From positions 1-48,173 of the forward strand of contig JAFIFZ010000049.1 of NCBI GenBank assembly GCA_020831775.1: a stretch of DNA of 48,173 nt, read 5' to 3'. Position numbers and translations under genes: made by a program. Positions 40,487 through 48,173 of the stretch are shown here, piece after piece. Source of the stretch: Phycisphaerales bacterium (GTDB lineage Bacteria > Planctomycetota > Phycisphaerae > Phycisphaerales > UBA1924). A model generated the notes under the pieces. The model had not been told where the DNA came from. It made no database searches and worked only from the letters and a program-made list of their open reading frames with translations. Each line of letters begins with the position of its first letter. Position 1 is the first letter of the stretch.

Positions 40487-41827
40487 CGCCCGGCTCGTCG
40501 AGTTCGCCCGGTTCGCATCATCCGCAGTCTTCGCCTTTGTGTTGTGCTCCGGCGCCGTCAGGTCGCGCAGCAGCACGACCCGGGCCGGGGTTCCGTCCAG
40601 CGACCGCAGGATCGCCTCGGGCGCGTCGGGGGTGACGATCAGCGTGTGGGCGTCGGTGATCTGCGCGCGTGTGAGGCGTTCGCCGCAGGCGATCGCCGAC
40701 GCGTCGGGATTGTCGTCGATCCAGGCGTCGATATGCGCATCGGCGTGGGCGCACGCCTGCGCGAGCTCGCGTCCGCGTTCGCCGACGCCGAAGAGCACGG
40801 GGGTGCGTCCGGCCCGGCGCTCGCGCCGCACCAGCTCGACCGCCCTCGTGAGGTCGATGCCGAATCTTGTCATCGAGAGCAGTTCGGAGGCGTAGGCGGG
40901 CGAGCACGCGCGCACCGCCGCGGCCCAGCGCGCCTCGGCGTTCGGCAGTTCGCTCTGCGGGCATGGGTCGGCCCGGCGCATCGCGTGGGGGAGGGTGGCG
41001 GCGATCACCGAGAGATCCTCGGGCTCCAAGGGCGACAGGCGCTCGATCCACCGGCGAGCCAGCCCCGCGTCGTGCTCGGCGATCGCCCGCGCGATGTGGC
41101 GCAGCGTCCAGTCCCGTTTCAGGCGTGGAGCGTCAATGCTCTCGACGCGCGGTGCGTGGCGATCGATCACGCCGAGTCCCTTGGCGTGCATCCTCTCGAT
41201 CGCGCGGCTCATCGAGCCCGGCCTGAGCCTGTAGGTAAAGAGCGCTGCTTCGACGGGCGGGGCTGCGCGCAGGCCGCGGGTCGTGAGGCGAAGCCAGCAG
41301 TCCCAATCCTCGTGCACGGGGAGTGAAGAGTCGAACAGCGGGCCCGCGCCGAGCGACGACCGGCGCAAGAGCACCGACCCGACCGGCAGCGGGTTGTACG
41401 CGATCAGCCCTGCGGGCGTCAGGTCGTGCGCGCCGGGCGTCCGCGTCCAGCCGAGGTCTTCCAGTTCGGGCCCGACGAATCGCGTGGCGCAGCAGACGGC
41501 GTCCGCCCCGCCGATCCCGTTGCGCATCGCTCGCACGAACGAAGGCTCGACGGTGTCGTCCGCGTCGATGAAGGCGACGAACTCCGTGCGCGTGTGAACG
41601 AAGCCCGCGTTGCGTGCCGTCGCAAGCCCCGCGTTCTGCTGACGCAGCACAATGATTCTCGGGTCGGCGAACGATCGCGCGATCTGCGCTGTTGCGTCGG
41701 TCGAGCCGTCGTCGACGACGATCGCGCTCCAGCCCGGGTCGTCCTGGGCGATGAATGACAGCAGCGTGTCGGCGAGTGTGCTCTGGGCGTTGAAGGCAGG
41801 GACGACGAAGCCGACCGTGCAGTTCAT
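40472..41827 (-). CDS. Family-2 glycosyltransferase with C-terminal Rossmann-like domain
   Basis: A 451-residue protein. The GT-A domain (about 1-220) has FVVPAFNAQSTLADTLLSFI, IVVDDGSTD, ARNAGFVHTRTEFVAFIDADD and HEDWDCWLRL. A helical middle (about 230-340) leads to a Rossmann-like C-terminal unit (about 345-430: PVLFGVGERGRELA, AWIDDNPDA, HTLIVTPDAPEAILRSL), related in layout to those of the genes at 14183 and 21344. ATG 41827 overlaps the upstream methyltransferase stop by ATGA. It belongs to a three-gene minus-strand run. Confidence 0.88.
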   Translation of the reverse strand: MNCTVGFVVPAFNAQSTLADTLLSFIAQDDPGWSAIVVDDGSTDATAQIARSFADPRIIVLRQQNAGLATARNAGFVHTRTEFVAFIDADDTVEPSFVRAMRNGIGGADAVCCATRFVGPELEDLGWTRTPGAHDLTPAGLIAYNPLPVGSVLLRRSSLGAGPLFDSSLPVHEDWDCWLRLTTRGLRAAPPVEAALFTYRLRPGSMSRAIERMHAKGLGVIDRHAPRVESIDAPRLKRDWTLRHIARAIAEHDAGLARRWIERLSPLEPEDLSVIAATLPHAMRRADPCPQSELPNAEARWAAAVRACSPAYASELLSMTRFGIDLTRAVELVRRERRAGRTPVLFGVGERGRELAQACAHADAHIDAWIDDNPDASAIACGERLTRAQITDAHTLIVTPDAPEAILRSLDGTPARVVLLRDLTAPEHNTKAKTADDANRANSTSRASQRA

Positions 41828-42699
41828 CGCCCGCCCTCCGAAGGCGAGCCGGTGAGGACGGCCCGCCCTTGCTCGCCCGGGTCGGTCTCCCAGGGCTTGT
41901 TGATCGATGGCGCCAGCGCGAGGCGAAGCTCGGCGAGTGTGGGCGCGGGGTCGGGCAGTCGGATGAGGCCGATGTTGTCCGCCTCGCCGTTGCCCCGGAT
42001 CTTCTCGAAGGGCCATGTGTCGAACAGGTGCTTGGCGCCGTGGTCGTGCCAGTGGACCTTGGTGTTGTGCGTGCGCTCGTAGCGTTCGGCCGCGGCGGGG
42101 AGGTCGATGTCGTGCAGCACGACCCACGCCCCCGGCGCCAGCGCGGGCAGGAGCGCGAGGATGTCCAGCGTCGGCCAGGGGTGCTGGTGGTTGGCGTCGA
42201 TGAACGCCAGCGGGAAGTTCTCGCCCGCGAGCGTCGCGCCGAGGTCGAGCGAGGTGACGCCCGAGCGGACTTCGACGCCGTGGGCGAGGTCCGGCGCCAT
42301 CTCGAAGACCGCCGAGCCGACGGGCTTGGAGCGGTCGCTGTAGCACATCGGGTGCAGGTCGAACGAGCGGACCGCGGGTCGTGCGTCGTCGTCGGTGAAC
42401 GCGAGTCCCGCGTGGTGCATCGCTCTGAGCAGCACCGAGGTCGACCCCCCCGAGGCGACGCCGAGTTCGAGCACTCGTTCAGGGCGAACGCACGCGACAA
42501 CATCGAACAGGAAGCACGCGTCGATCACGCCGACAGCGCCCGCCGCCCAGCGCGGCGGCTGGTACCACGCGCCGAGTTCTATCAATTCCTCGTGATCGGG
42601 CTTGGCGCCGAAGCGATCGCGGAAACGATCGCTCTCGGGCAGGTATCGCTCGACGCGCTGCACGCGAGCCTTCGCCGCTGTGGAGAGGGCGGTCTTCAC
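41824..42699 (-). CDS. Class I SAM methyltransferase (cephalosporin-hydroxylase-like type)
   Basis: A 291-residue methyltransferase-like protein. Motif I is VLELGVASGGSTSVLLRAM, and AFIDANHQHPWPTLDILALLP and WVVLHDIDLP are hallmarks of the Methyltransf_24/CmcI-like group often found with glycosyltransferases. GTG 42699 overlaps the preceding stop (GTGA), and ATGA links it to the next glycosyltransferase. The frame extends to 42939 only as a shadow. It probably modifies a sugar in the glycan. Confidence 0.8.
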   Translation of the reverse strand: MKTALSTAAKARVQRVERYLPESDRFRDRFGAKPDHEELIELGAWYQPPRWAAGAVGVIDACFLFDVVACVRPERVLELGVASGGSTSVLLRAMHHAGLAFTDDDARPAVRSFDLHPMCYSDRSKPVGSAVFEMAPDLAHGVEVRSGVTSLDLGATLAGENFPLAFIDANHQHPWPTLDILALLPALAPGAWVVLHDIDLPAAAERYERTHNTKVHWHDHGAKHLFDTWPFEKIRGNGEADNIGLIRLPDPAPTLAELRLALAPSINKPWETDPGEQGRAVLTGSPSEGGR

Positions 42700-45206
42700 G
42701 CCGCGAGCTCCTCGGTAGGCGACTTGCTGATCGACGCGCCGGCCCGCAGCTCGGCGCCGATCTTTTCCAGCAGGCGCCGGGCGAAGGCCTCGTGCGTGCA
42801 GTGCTCCAGCGATCTGCGCCGGATGCCGCCGACGGCGTTCGACCGCCACGCGGGTCGCTCGACGGCACGCTCGATCAACGCCTCCAGCGAGGCGTCGTCC
42901 CAGAAGCAGGTTTCGAGCGGATCGCCCAGCAGCCAGCACGGGTCTTCGTCGATCGGGCGGCCGAAGGTGTCGCGGGCGATCGACTCCCGCCGCCGGTCGT
43001 CCATCAGGAAGCCGGCCGGCTCTTCGAGGCCGAGCCGGTCGGCGATCGACTTGAATCGCATCGATTCGGCCGTCTCGGTGTGGCTGAAGAGGTCGGCGTG
43101 CATCGACTCGTCGCGCCCGATCGGCTCGACCTCAATCAGCTTGCGCTGCGCCCGCGTGATCAGGACGCCCAGCCCGTCGCGGAAGAAGCGCACGCCCGGC
43201 AGCCCGCCCGCCAGTGCACACTCGACGACGCGTTGGTGCGACATCGTCGAGGCGCTGATGTGCAGGTGGAGTTTGGCGAGGTGGTAGGAGGCTCGCAAGG
43301 GCTCGCCGTGGTCGAGCACGCCCTTGGCGTAGCCGGCAAGCGTCGGGTGTTCCTCCCACCCGCGACCGTACAGGTGCAGGCGCCAGCCCCGCCGATCGCA
43401 GATCGCTGCGGCCGATTCGAGCGTCCGGTGGCGCATCACGCGGTCGAGCAGGGGCATCGCGGCGTGACGGTAGAGGTACGCCGCGGATTCGGGCGCAACG
43501 CCCAGCCCAAGCCGCTTTTCGATGATCGCGTCGACCGACTGTTTCAGCGCCTTGTGGTGCTTGACGAGGTGCACGCGCGGGGCGAGGTCTTCGGCGGCTT
43601 CCAGGATCTCGTCGATGCAGGCTCCGAGCCTGCTGTCGGCGCTCGATTCGAGCTTCAGCCGCTCGGCCATCGCCCGCGGCGTCTCGCTGTGGTTGGTCGC
43701 GCAGGCTACCTCGCACTCGTGCAAACGGGCGAGCTCGGGTGATGGCGATGTGTCGTGGAACTTGCGCGAGCTCGCGGGCACCGAGGCGGGCAGCGCCCGC
43801 GCCGGATCGTGGCCCCCGCGTTCGATCAGCTCGGGCGTGATGTGCCCGGCGAGGAAGTCCAGCGCGGCGGCGATCGCGCCATCCTCGACCCCGCGTCTGG
43901 ATTCAAATCGGGCCTCGAACAAGTGCGGCATCGCGTCCTGCACCCAGCAGACAAACGGGACCTCGGCCGGGTACACCCCCTGCTGCACGCACCAGCGCGG
44001 GTAGTTGATCACCACGATCAGGTCCGGCTCGAGCGCCTCGACGGCGCGGAGGTGGCCGCGGGCTTCGATCGTCGATCGCTCGTCCGGCTCGATCACGACC
44101 TCGGCCTCGTGCCCGAGCGCCCTGAACGCCTCGGCGAGGTCGTGGCTGGCGTGCTGGATGTAGGTCGAGTATCGCGTCGTGGGGATGAGCACGCGCAGGG
44201 GCTTTGATGAGCCGGGCGAGGTCGCCTCGGCGTACCGGCGCGACCACCACGAGATGTCCCGGCCCGCGTACGAACTGGTCACCCGCTCGCGGAGCGATTG
44301 TTCTTCTTGCTGCTGCCGCGCGATCGCGTTCTGGAGGGCGGCCGCGGCGTCGGGCACCAGCGCCGTCCGCAGCCCCGGCTGACGCAGGAACGGTCCGGCG
44401 ATCGTCAGGTCCAGCCGTGAGGCGAGGCCCTCTTCAAACCGGGCCGAGGCGTCGGCCCCGATGAAGCACTCGACGCGGTCGTGCGCCAGCAGCTCGGCCA
44501 TGTCCGCCTGGGCCAGCCCGTCGAGGGCTTCGGCCGCGTCGGCCTGGAGGATGGTCAGGCGCGGGGCGTACCCGTTGGGACGCTGGGAGGTCGCCTCGGC
44601 GGCGGCGATCAGCAGCCAGGGCGGATCGATCCCCTCGATCGTCATCGGGCGGGGGTACTCGCCGAGGGCGGCGAGGTGCGATTGGGCGAACTCGGCCGCC
44701 ATCGCCCGCCCGTCGAACAGCCCACGCCATTGGCGCAGGTCCGTCTCGCCGGCGGGACGACGGATGTACTGGTTGTCGCCGGTCCGCTGCCAGTCTTCGG
44801 ATCGGAGATTGTCCGCCCAGGCGTCGAAGACGCCTGGGAGAGCCGCTGGCGCGCGCTCACCGAGCGCCCCGAGGTTGGCCCGGGCGGTCCGGATCAGCGT
44901 CCGATGGTCTACCCCGTTATCAGGTAGGTTCGCGACCTGGGTTCTCAACGCCACGACCTCGGGCGCCTCGGCGGCACGCGGGTCGAGCAGATCGAGCTGC
45001 TCCAGCGCCGGGGCCTTCAGCCCCAGATGCGCAAGATTTGCCGAGACCAGGAATCGCACCATCGCGTCGCCAGGCGATTGCGCGAGCACCTGGGCCGCGA
45101 TCGGCAGCCAGACCCACGGGCGCATCTGGCGGCCAAAGGCGACGATCTCGTCGCGGCTGATCGTGCGCGTCGGGGCCACTCCGGTTTGGGTGTTCGTCTG
45201 GCTCAC
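42696..45206 (-). CDS. Large CgeB-like GT-B glycosyltransferase (836 aa)
   Basis: Residues about 1-300 form an N-terminal domain with LRVLIP-independent content: an alpha/beta part with PPWLLIAAAEAT, RLTILQADAAEAL and RVECFIGADASARFE, vaguely like the N-terminal part of Maf/DUF115 motility-glycosylation enzymes. Residues about 336-460 hold the first GT-B half (LRVLIPTTRYSTYIQHASHD, DLIVVINYPRWCVQQGVYP, VCWVQDAMPHLF). Residues about 620-830 hold the second, with LHISASTMSHQRVVECALAGG, the donor-site element of CgeB-like glycosyltransferases. The start is a GTG at 45206 without a clear ribosome site. The longer minus-strand frame is the antisense of the HldE-like gene. It overlaps the methyltransferase by GTGA. 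Confidence 0.75.
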   Translation of the reverse strand: MSQTNTQTGVAPTRTISRDEIVAFGRQMRPWVWLPIAAQVLAQSPGDAMVRFLVSANLAHLGLKAPALEQLDLLDPRAAEAPEVVALRTQVANLPDNGVDHRTLIRTARANLGALGERAPAALPGVFDAWADNLRSEDWQRTGDNQYIRRPAGETDLRQWRGLFDGRAMAAEFAQSHLAALGEYPRPMTIEGIDPPWLLIAAAEATSQRPNGYAPRLTILQADAAEALDGLAQADMAELLAHDRVECFIGADASARFEEGLASRLDLTIAGPFLRQPGLRTALVPDAAAALQNAIARQQQEEQSLRERVTSSYAGRDISWWSRRYAEATSPGSSKPLRVLIPTTRYSTYIQHASHDLAEAFRALGHEAEVVIEPDERSTIEARGHLRAVEALEPDLIVVINYPRWCVQQGVYPAEVPFVCWVQDAMPHLFEARFESRRGVEDGAIAAALDFLAGHITPELIERGGHDPARALPASVPASSRKFHDTSPSPELARLHECEVACATNHSETPRAMAERLKLESSADSRLGACIDEILEAAEDLAPRVHLVKHHKALKQSVDAIIEKRLGLGVAPESAAYLYRHAAMPLLDRVMRHRTLESAAAICDRRGWRLHLYGRGWEEHPTLAGYAKGVLDHGEPLRASYHLAKLHLHISASTMSHQRVVECALAGGLPGVRFFRDGLGVLITRAQRKLIEVEPIGRDESMHADLFSHTETAESMRFKSIADRLGLEEPAGFLMDDRRRESIARDTFGRPIDEDPCWLLGDPLETCFWDDASLEALIERAVERPAWRSNAVGGIRRRSLEHCTHEAFARRLLEKIGAELRAGASISKSPTEELAA

Positions 45207-45293
45207 GGGGGTTTGTATCGGAGTGCCCGGGGATCGTCCGACAGATGAAACGGCGTGCGCACGGACAATTGCGCGCAGCAGACGGAGACTCCG

Positions 45294-46916
45294 ATGGGCC
45301 AGAGCGGCAAGATCCTCGACCGCGCCGAACTGCTCCGCCTCCGCGAACGCCTCAAAGGCGAGGGGCGGACGCTGGTGCAGTGCCACGGGTGCTTCGACCT
45401 CGTTCACCCGGGGCACATCCGCCACCTGCGGTTCGCGCGGGCGCAGGGCGACCTGTTGCTGGTGAGCATCACCGGCGACGGGTTCGTCGGCAAGGGCGAG
45501 GGGCGACCCCTGATCCCGGAAGAACTCCGCGCCGAGAACCTCGCCGAGCTCGACTGTGTCGACCTCGTCCACATCGACCGCAGCCCGACGGCGCTCGACC
45601 TGCTGCGCGACCTGCAGCCGGACATCTACATCAAGGGCAGCGAGTACGAGCACAACAACGACCCCCGTTTCCGGGCGGAGCGTGACGCCGTCGAGGCCTC
45701 GGGCGGGCGCGTGGTTTTCAGTTCGGGGGATGTGGTCTTCAGCTCGACGGCCCTCATCGCCTCGATGGAGCACTCGGTCGATCCTTTCCATAAGCGGCTC
45801 GCCCGCCTGACCCAGCGTCCGGAGCTGGCGATGGCCGACCTGCACGGGCACATCGAGGGCATGCGGGGCAAGCGGCTGCTGGTCGTCGGCGAGGTGATCC
45901 GCGATACCTATGTCTTGTGCGATCAGCCGGAGGTCGCCGGCGAGAGCCCGGTGCTGACGCTCCGCCCGATCGAGCGCCGGGAGTACGACGGGGGCGCGGC
46001 GGTGATTGCAAGGCACGCCGCGGCGATGGGGGCGAGGCCGATCCTCCTCACCGCAATGCCCAGGGACGGGGCGGCCGAAGAGGTCCGCCAGCGCCTGACG
46101 GCCGAAGGCGTCGAGGTGCTCAGCATGCCCGTGGGCGGGACGCTGCCAGAGAAGCAGCGGTTTCTGGCGGGCCAGCAGAAGGTGATGAAGCTCGATCTGG
46201 TCGAGCCGATCGTGCTCGACCAAGCCCGCCAGCGGGCGTTTGTCGAGATGGCCGCCGAGGCGTGCGGGGGGGGCGGGGGCGTCGACGGGGCGATCGTGGC
46301 GGACTTCGGGCTGGGGCTCTTGGGCGAGACGCTGACGCGCGAGCTGGTTCGGCGCATCCGCCCGATGGTGGGGGTGATGGCGGGGGATGTGAGCGGGCGT
46401 CGGTCCAGCCTGCTCTCGATGGAGCGGATGGACATGCTCTTTCCGAGCGAGCGCGAGCTGCGCGAGTCGATGCGGATCTTCGACGAGGGGCTGCCGGCGG
46501 TCGCGTGGAAGCTGCTGGAGCACACCAAGTCCGGATCGGCGATCATCAAGATGGGTCCGGACGGGCTGGTCGCCTTCGACCGCCTGCCCGAGCCGGGTGA
46601 GGGTTGGGAGCGGAAGCTTGGCTCCGAGCACATCCCGGCGCTGGCGACGATCGCGATCGACCCGCTCGGCTGCGGGGACGCGCTGATGACGGCCGCGACG
46701 CTGACGAGGATCGCCGGCGGCTCGCTGCTGGCGGCGGGGTTCATCGGGGCGGTGGCCGCGGCGACGCAGGCGCAGCGACTTGGGAACCTGCCGGTTTCGG
46801 CGACGGACCTCAGGCAGGGGATCGCGCGCGTGCACGCGGCACACCTGGCGTTCGCATCGGCGGAAGTCATCCGGTCGCGCCTGCCGGGCGATCGGGCGGC
46901 CATGAAGGCATCGTGA
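45294..46916 (+). CDS. HldE-like bifunctional enzyme with reversed domain order
   Basis: A 540-residue fusion of a nucleotidyltransferase (about 25-160; GCFDLVHPGH, residues 32-41) and a PfkB-family sugar kinase (about 185-530; the catalytic DPLGCGDA, with D462). HldE of Proteobacteria makes ADP-heptose from heptose 7-phosphate, and has the kinase first and the transferase second. Here the order is swapped. The GCFD box is preceded by QCH rather than TN, and the kinase motif is GCGD instead of GAGD, so the substrate could differ. GGAG eight bases before ATG 45294 fixes the start. It is divergent from the 836-aa glycosyltransferase. Confidence 0.85.
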   Translation: MGQSGKILDRAELLRLRERLKGEGRTLVQCHGCFDLVHPGHIRHLRFARAQGDLLLVSITGDGFVGKGEGRPLIPEELRAENLAELDCVDLVHIDRSPTALDLLRDLQPDIYIKGSEYEHNNDPRFRAERDAVEASGGRVVFSSGDVVFSSTALIASMEHSVDPFHKRLARLTQRPELAMADLHGHIEGMRGKRLLVVGEVIRDTYVLCDQPEVAGESPVLTLRPIERREYDGGAAVIARHAAAMGARPILLTAMPRDGAAEEVRQRLTAEGVEVLSMPVGGTLPEKQRFLAGQQKVMKLDLVEPIVLDQARQRAFVEMAAEACGGGGGVDGAIVADFGLGLLGETLTRELVRRIRPMVGVMAGDVSGRRSSLLSMERMDMLFPSERELRESMRIFDEGLPAVAWKLLEHTKSGSAIIKMGPDGLVAFDRLPEPGEGWERKLGSEHIPALATIAIDPLGCGDALMTAATLTRIAGGSLLAAGFIGAVAAATQAQRLGNLPVSATDLRQGIARVHAAHLAFASAEVIRSRLPGDRAAMKAS

Positions 46917-46929
46917 AGCAGAAGGCGTC

Positions 46930-48036
46930 ATGACCGGCCCGCACCCACGGATCAGCTACATCTTCCCGACGCGCAACCGGCCCGACCGCGTCGCGCAGAC
47001 GCTCGCAGCGATCGGCTTGCTCCCCAGGCACCGGGCGGAGTTGGTCATCGCCGACAACGCGTCGGACGCGCCCGTGCGCGCGCCGGGGTCGCTCGCCAAC
47101 GGGATCCCGGTGACGGTGCTGAGGCTCGGGCGGAACGAGGGGGCGGCGGCGAGGAATGCCGCGGCTGAAGCGAGCGATCCGGCCAGCGACTGGCTCGTGA
47201 TGCTCGATGACGACTCGTACCCGACAGACCTGGGTTTGCTCGATGCGCTGGCGGCGCAGGCGTCCGGGGTGGTCGCGGTCTCGGCGGATATCCGGCTGCC
47301 GCGGATGGGGCGGCGGGAGTCGGGGGGCTTGCCCGAGGTCTTCATCGGTTGCGGCGTCGCGATCCGGCGCGACGCGTTCCTGTACGCGGGCGGGTACGAC
47401 CCGGCCTTCGGCTACTACGCCGAGGAGTACGACCTCGCGGCACGCTTCCTGCTGGCGGGGGGACGCGTCGCCTTCGACCCGCGCTTCAAGGTCGACCACC
47501 ACAAGGTCGAGGCGGGGCGGGACATGGACCTGATCCTCGGGCGACTGGTGCGAAACAACGGGTGGGTGATCCAGCGGTACGCGCCGGACAACGAGCGGCG
47601 GGAACTCCAGCGCGAGAACCGAGGGCGCTACCGGGCGATCGCGCGCAAGGAGCAGGCAATCAAGGGCTTTGGGGCGGGGTTGGTCGAGCTGCGGCGGACG
47701 GTTCGGAGGCAGGTCAGATCGCCGATGCCTCGCGAGGTCTTCGATCGTTTCACCGGGCTCAGCGCGGCGAGAGAAGCGATCGCCGCAGCGGTGCGGGCCG
47801 AGGCGTTCGATGACGCAACAGTCGTCTGCGAAGGCAAAAACGCGTGGGCGGTGCGCCGGGCGATGGCCGAACTGGGCGTGCGCGAGGCTGATGATGCGCC
47901 GGTCGCGATGGTCGGCACGATGTCGCCGGGGCCGATGCTTGATGCGTGGGGGAAGGTGTCGGGGCGGCGCGTGGTGTTGCCTTGGGTCGTGGCGCAGGGG
48001 ATGGTCGGGGGTGTTCACGCGTCGTGTGCAGCGTGA
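46930..48036 (+). CDS. Family-2 glycosyltransferase
   Basis: A 368-residue GT-A enzyme with ISYIFPTRNRPDRVAQTLAA, LGRNEGAAARNAAAEAS, WLVMLDDDSYP and the FGYYAEEYDLAARFLLAGG acceptor motif. The last 90 residues are an extra domain with VVCEGKNAWAVRRAMAELGV and a late VVLPWVV strand, which may be a degenerate relative of the Rossmann-like units on other glycosyltransferases here. ATG 46930 follows the HldE-like stop by 13 bases, so the two are probably one operon. The remaining 137 bases of the window show no gene. Confidence 0.88.
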   Translation: MTGPHPRISYIFPTRNRPDRVAQTLAAIGLLPRHRAELVIADNASDAPVRAPGSLANGIPVTVLRLGRNEGAAARNAAAEASDPASDWLVMLDDDSYPTDLGLLDALAAQASGVVAVSADIRLPRMGRRESGGLPEVFIGCGVAIRRDAFLYAGGYDPAFGYYAEEYDLAARFLLAGGRVAFDPRFKVDHHKVEAGRDMDLILGRLVRNNGWVIQRYAPDNERRELQRENRGRYRAIARKEQAIKGFGAGLVELRRTVRRQVRSPMPREVFDRFTGLSAAREAIAAAVRAEAFDDATVVCEGKNAWAVRRAMAELGVREADDAPVAMVGTMSPGPMLDAWGKVSGRRVVLPWVVAQGMVGGVHASCAA

Positions 48037-48173
48037 GTTCGGTTTGATCTGTGGCACTGGCTCGGTTGTCGGGGACGGTTCTGACCCGACCCAAAGCTTT
48101 GCTAAAGGATAGGCGTCGAGGTGGCGTGCCTGGTTGGCGGTTCGTTATCCCGCGCCGGACCCCCGGGCCACCG

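Noticed and set aside
45207-46931. N-terminal extension of the 836-residue protein by 575 residues
   Set aside because: It is antisense to the HldE-like gene, which has clear domains, and has shadow-frame composition.

Overview
The window is GC-rich chromosomal DNA from a bacterium, most likely a member of the Planctomycetota, class Phycisphaerae. This is an inference. It rests on three secreted proteins ending in the VPAPGAAAT...RRRR form of the PEP-CTERM sorting tail, on a divergent type II secretion operon, on dispersed palindromic repeats and on several planctomycete-looking small proteins. No phage, insertion sequence or CRISPR array is visible. The only RNA gene recognised is one tRNA-Ile.

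Layout. 1-413 is non-coding and holds palindromic repeats. 414-14115 is mostly housekeeping: folC, a LOG-family nucleotide hydrolase, a REC-HDOD regulator, a histone H1-like/SnoaL fusion, small membrane and acidic proteins, an hpf-ptsN-ptsH cluster, a DUF502 membrane protein, tRNA-Ile(GAT) and a PIN-PhoH ATPase. 14183-22915 is a glycan island: four glycosyltransferase genes (one fused to a methyltransferase), an AsnB-type amidotransferase and a separate methyltransferase. After a UDG-like gene and a membrane-anchored protein comes a triplet of paralogous PEP-CTERM proteins (24871-27751), each with its own promoter and terminator. An O-antigen-ligase-family membrane protein and another glycosyltransferase follow directly. 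A tdh-like dehydrogenase lacking the structural-zinc cysteines separates this from a type II secretion/pseudopilin operon (31636-40486: F, G, G, I-like, J-like, K-like, C-like, L, M, TPR lipoprotein). The window ends with a second glycan island (40472-48036): glycosyltransferases, a methyltransferase, an 836-aa glycosyltransferase-like protein and a HldE-like enzyme with reversed domain order.

How it may fit together. The two glycan islands plus the ligase could build and transfer a surface glycan. The PEP-CTERM proteins are candidate surface cargo, and the AsnB-like protein resembles the amidotransferases seen in exosortase-associated polysaccharide loci. No exosortase, flippase, GspD or GspE is in the window, so these links are hypotheses. 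Many genes inside the operons overlap by ATGA or GTGA, which indicates translational coupling.

Most noteworthy: a palindromic repeat lying in frame inside a pseudopilin leader; a pseudopilin with no canonical start codon; a Rossmann-like C-terminal module shared by otherwise unrelated glycosyltransferases; matching promoters in front of the three PEP-CTERM genes; a tdh homologue without its zinc-binding cysteines; and an H1-tail/SnoaL fusion.
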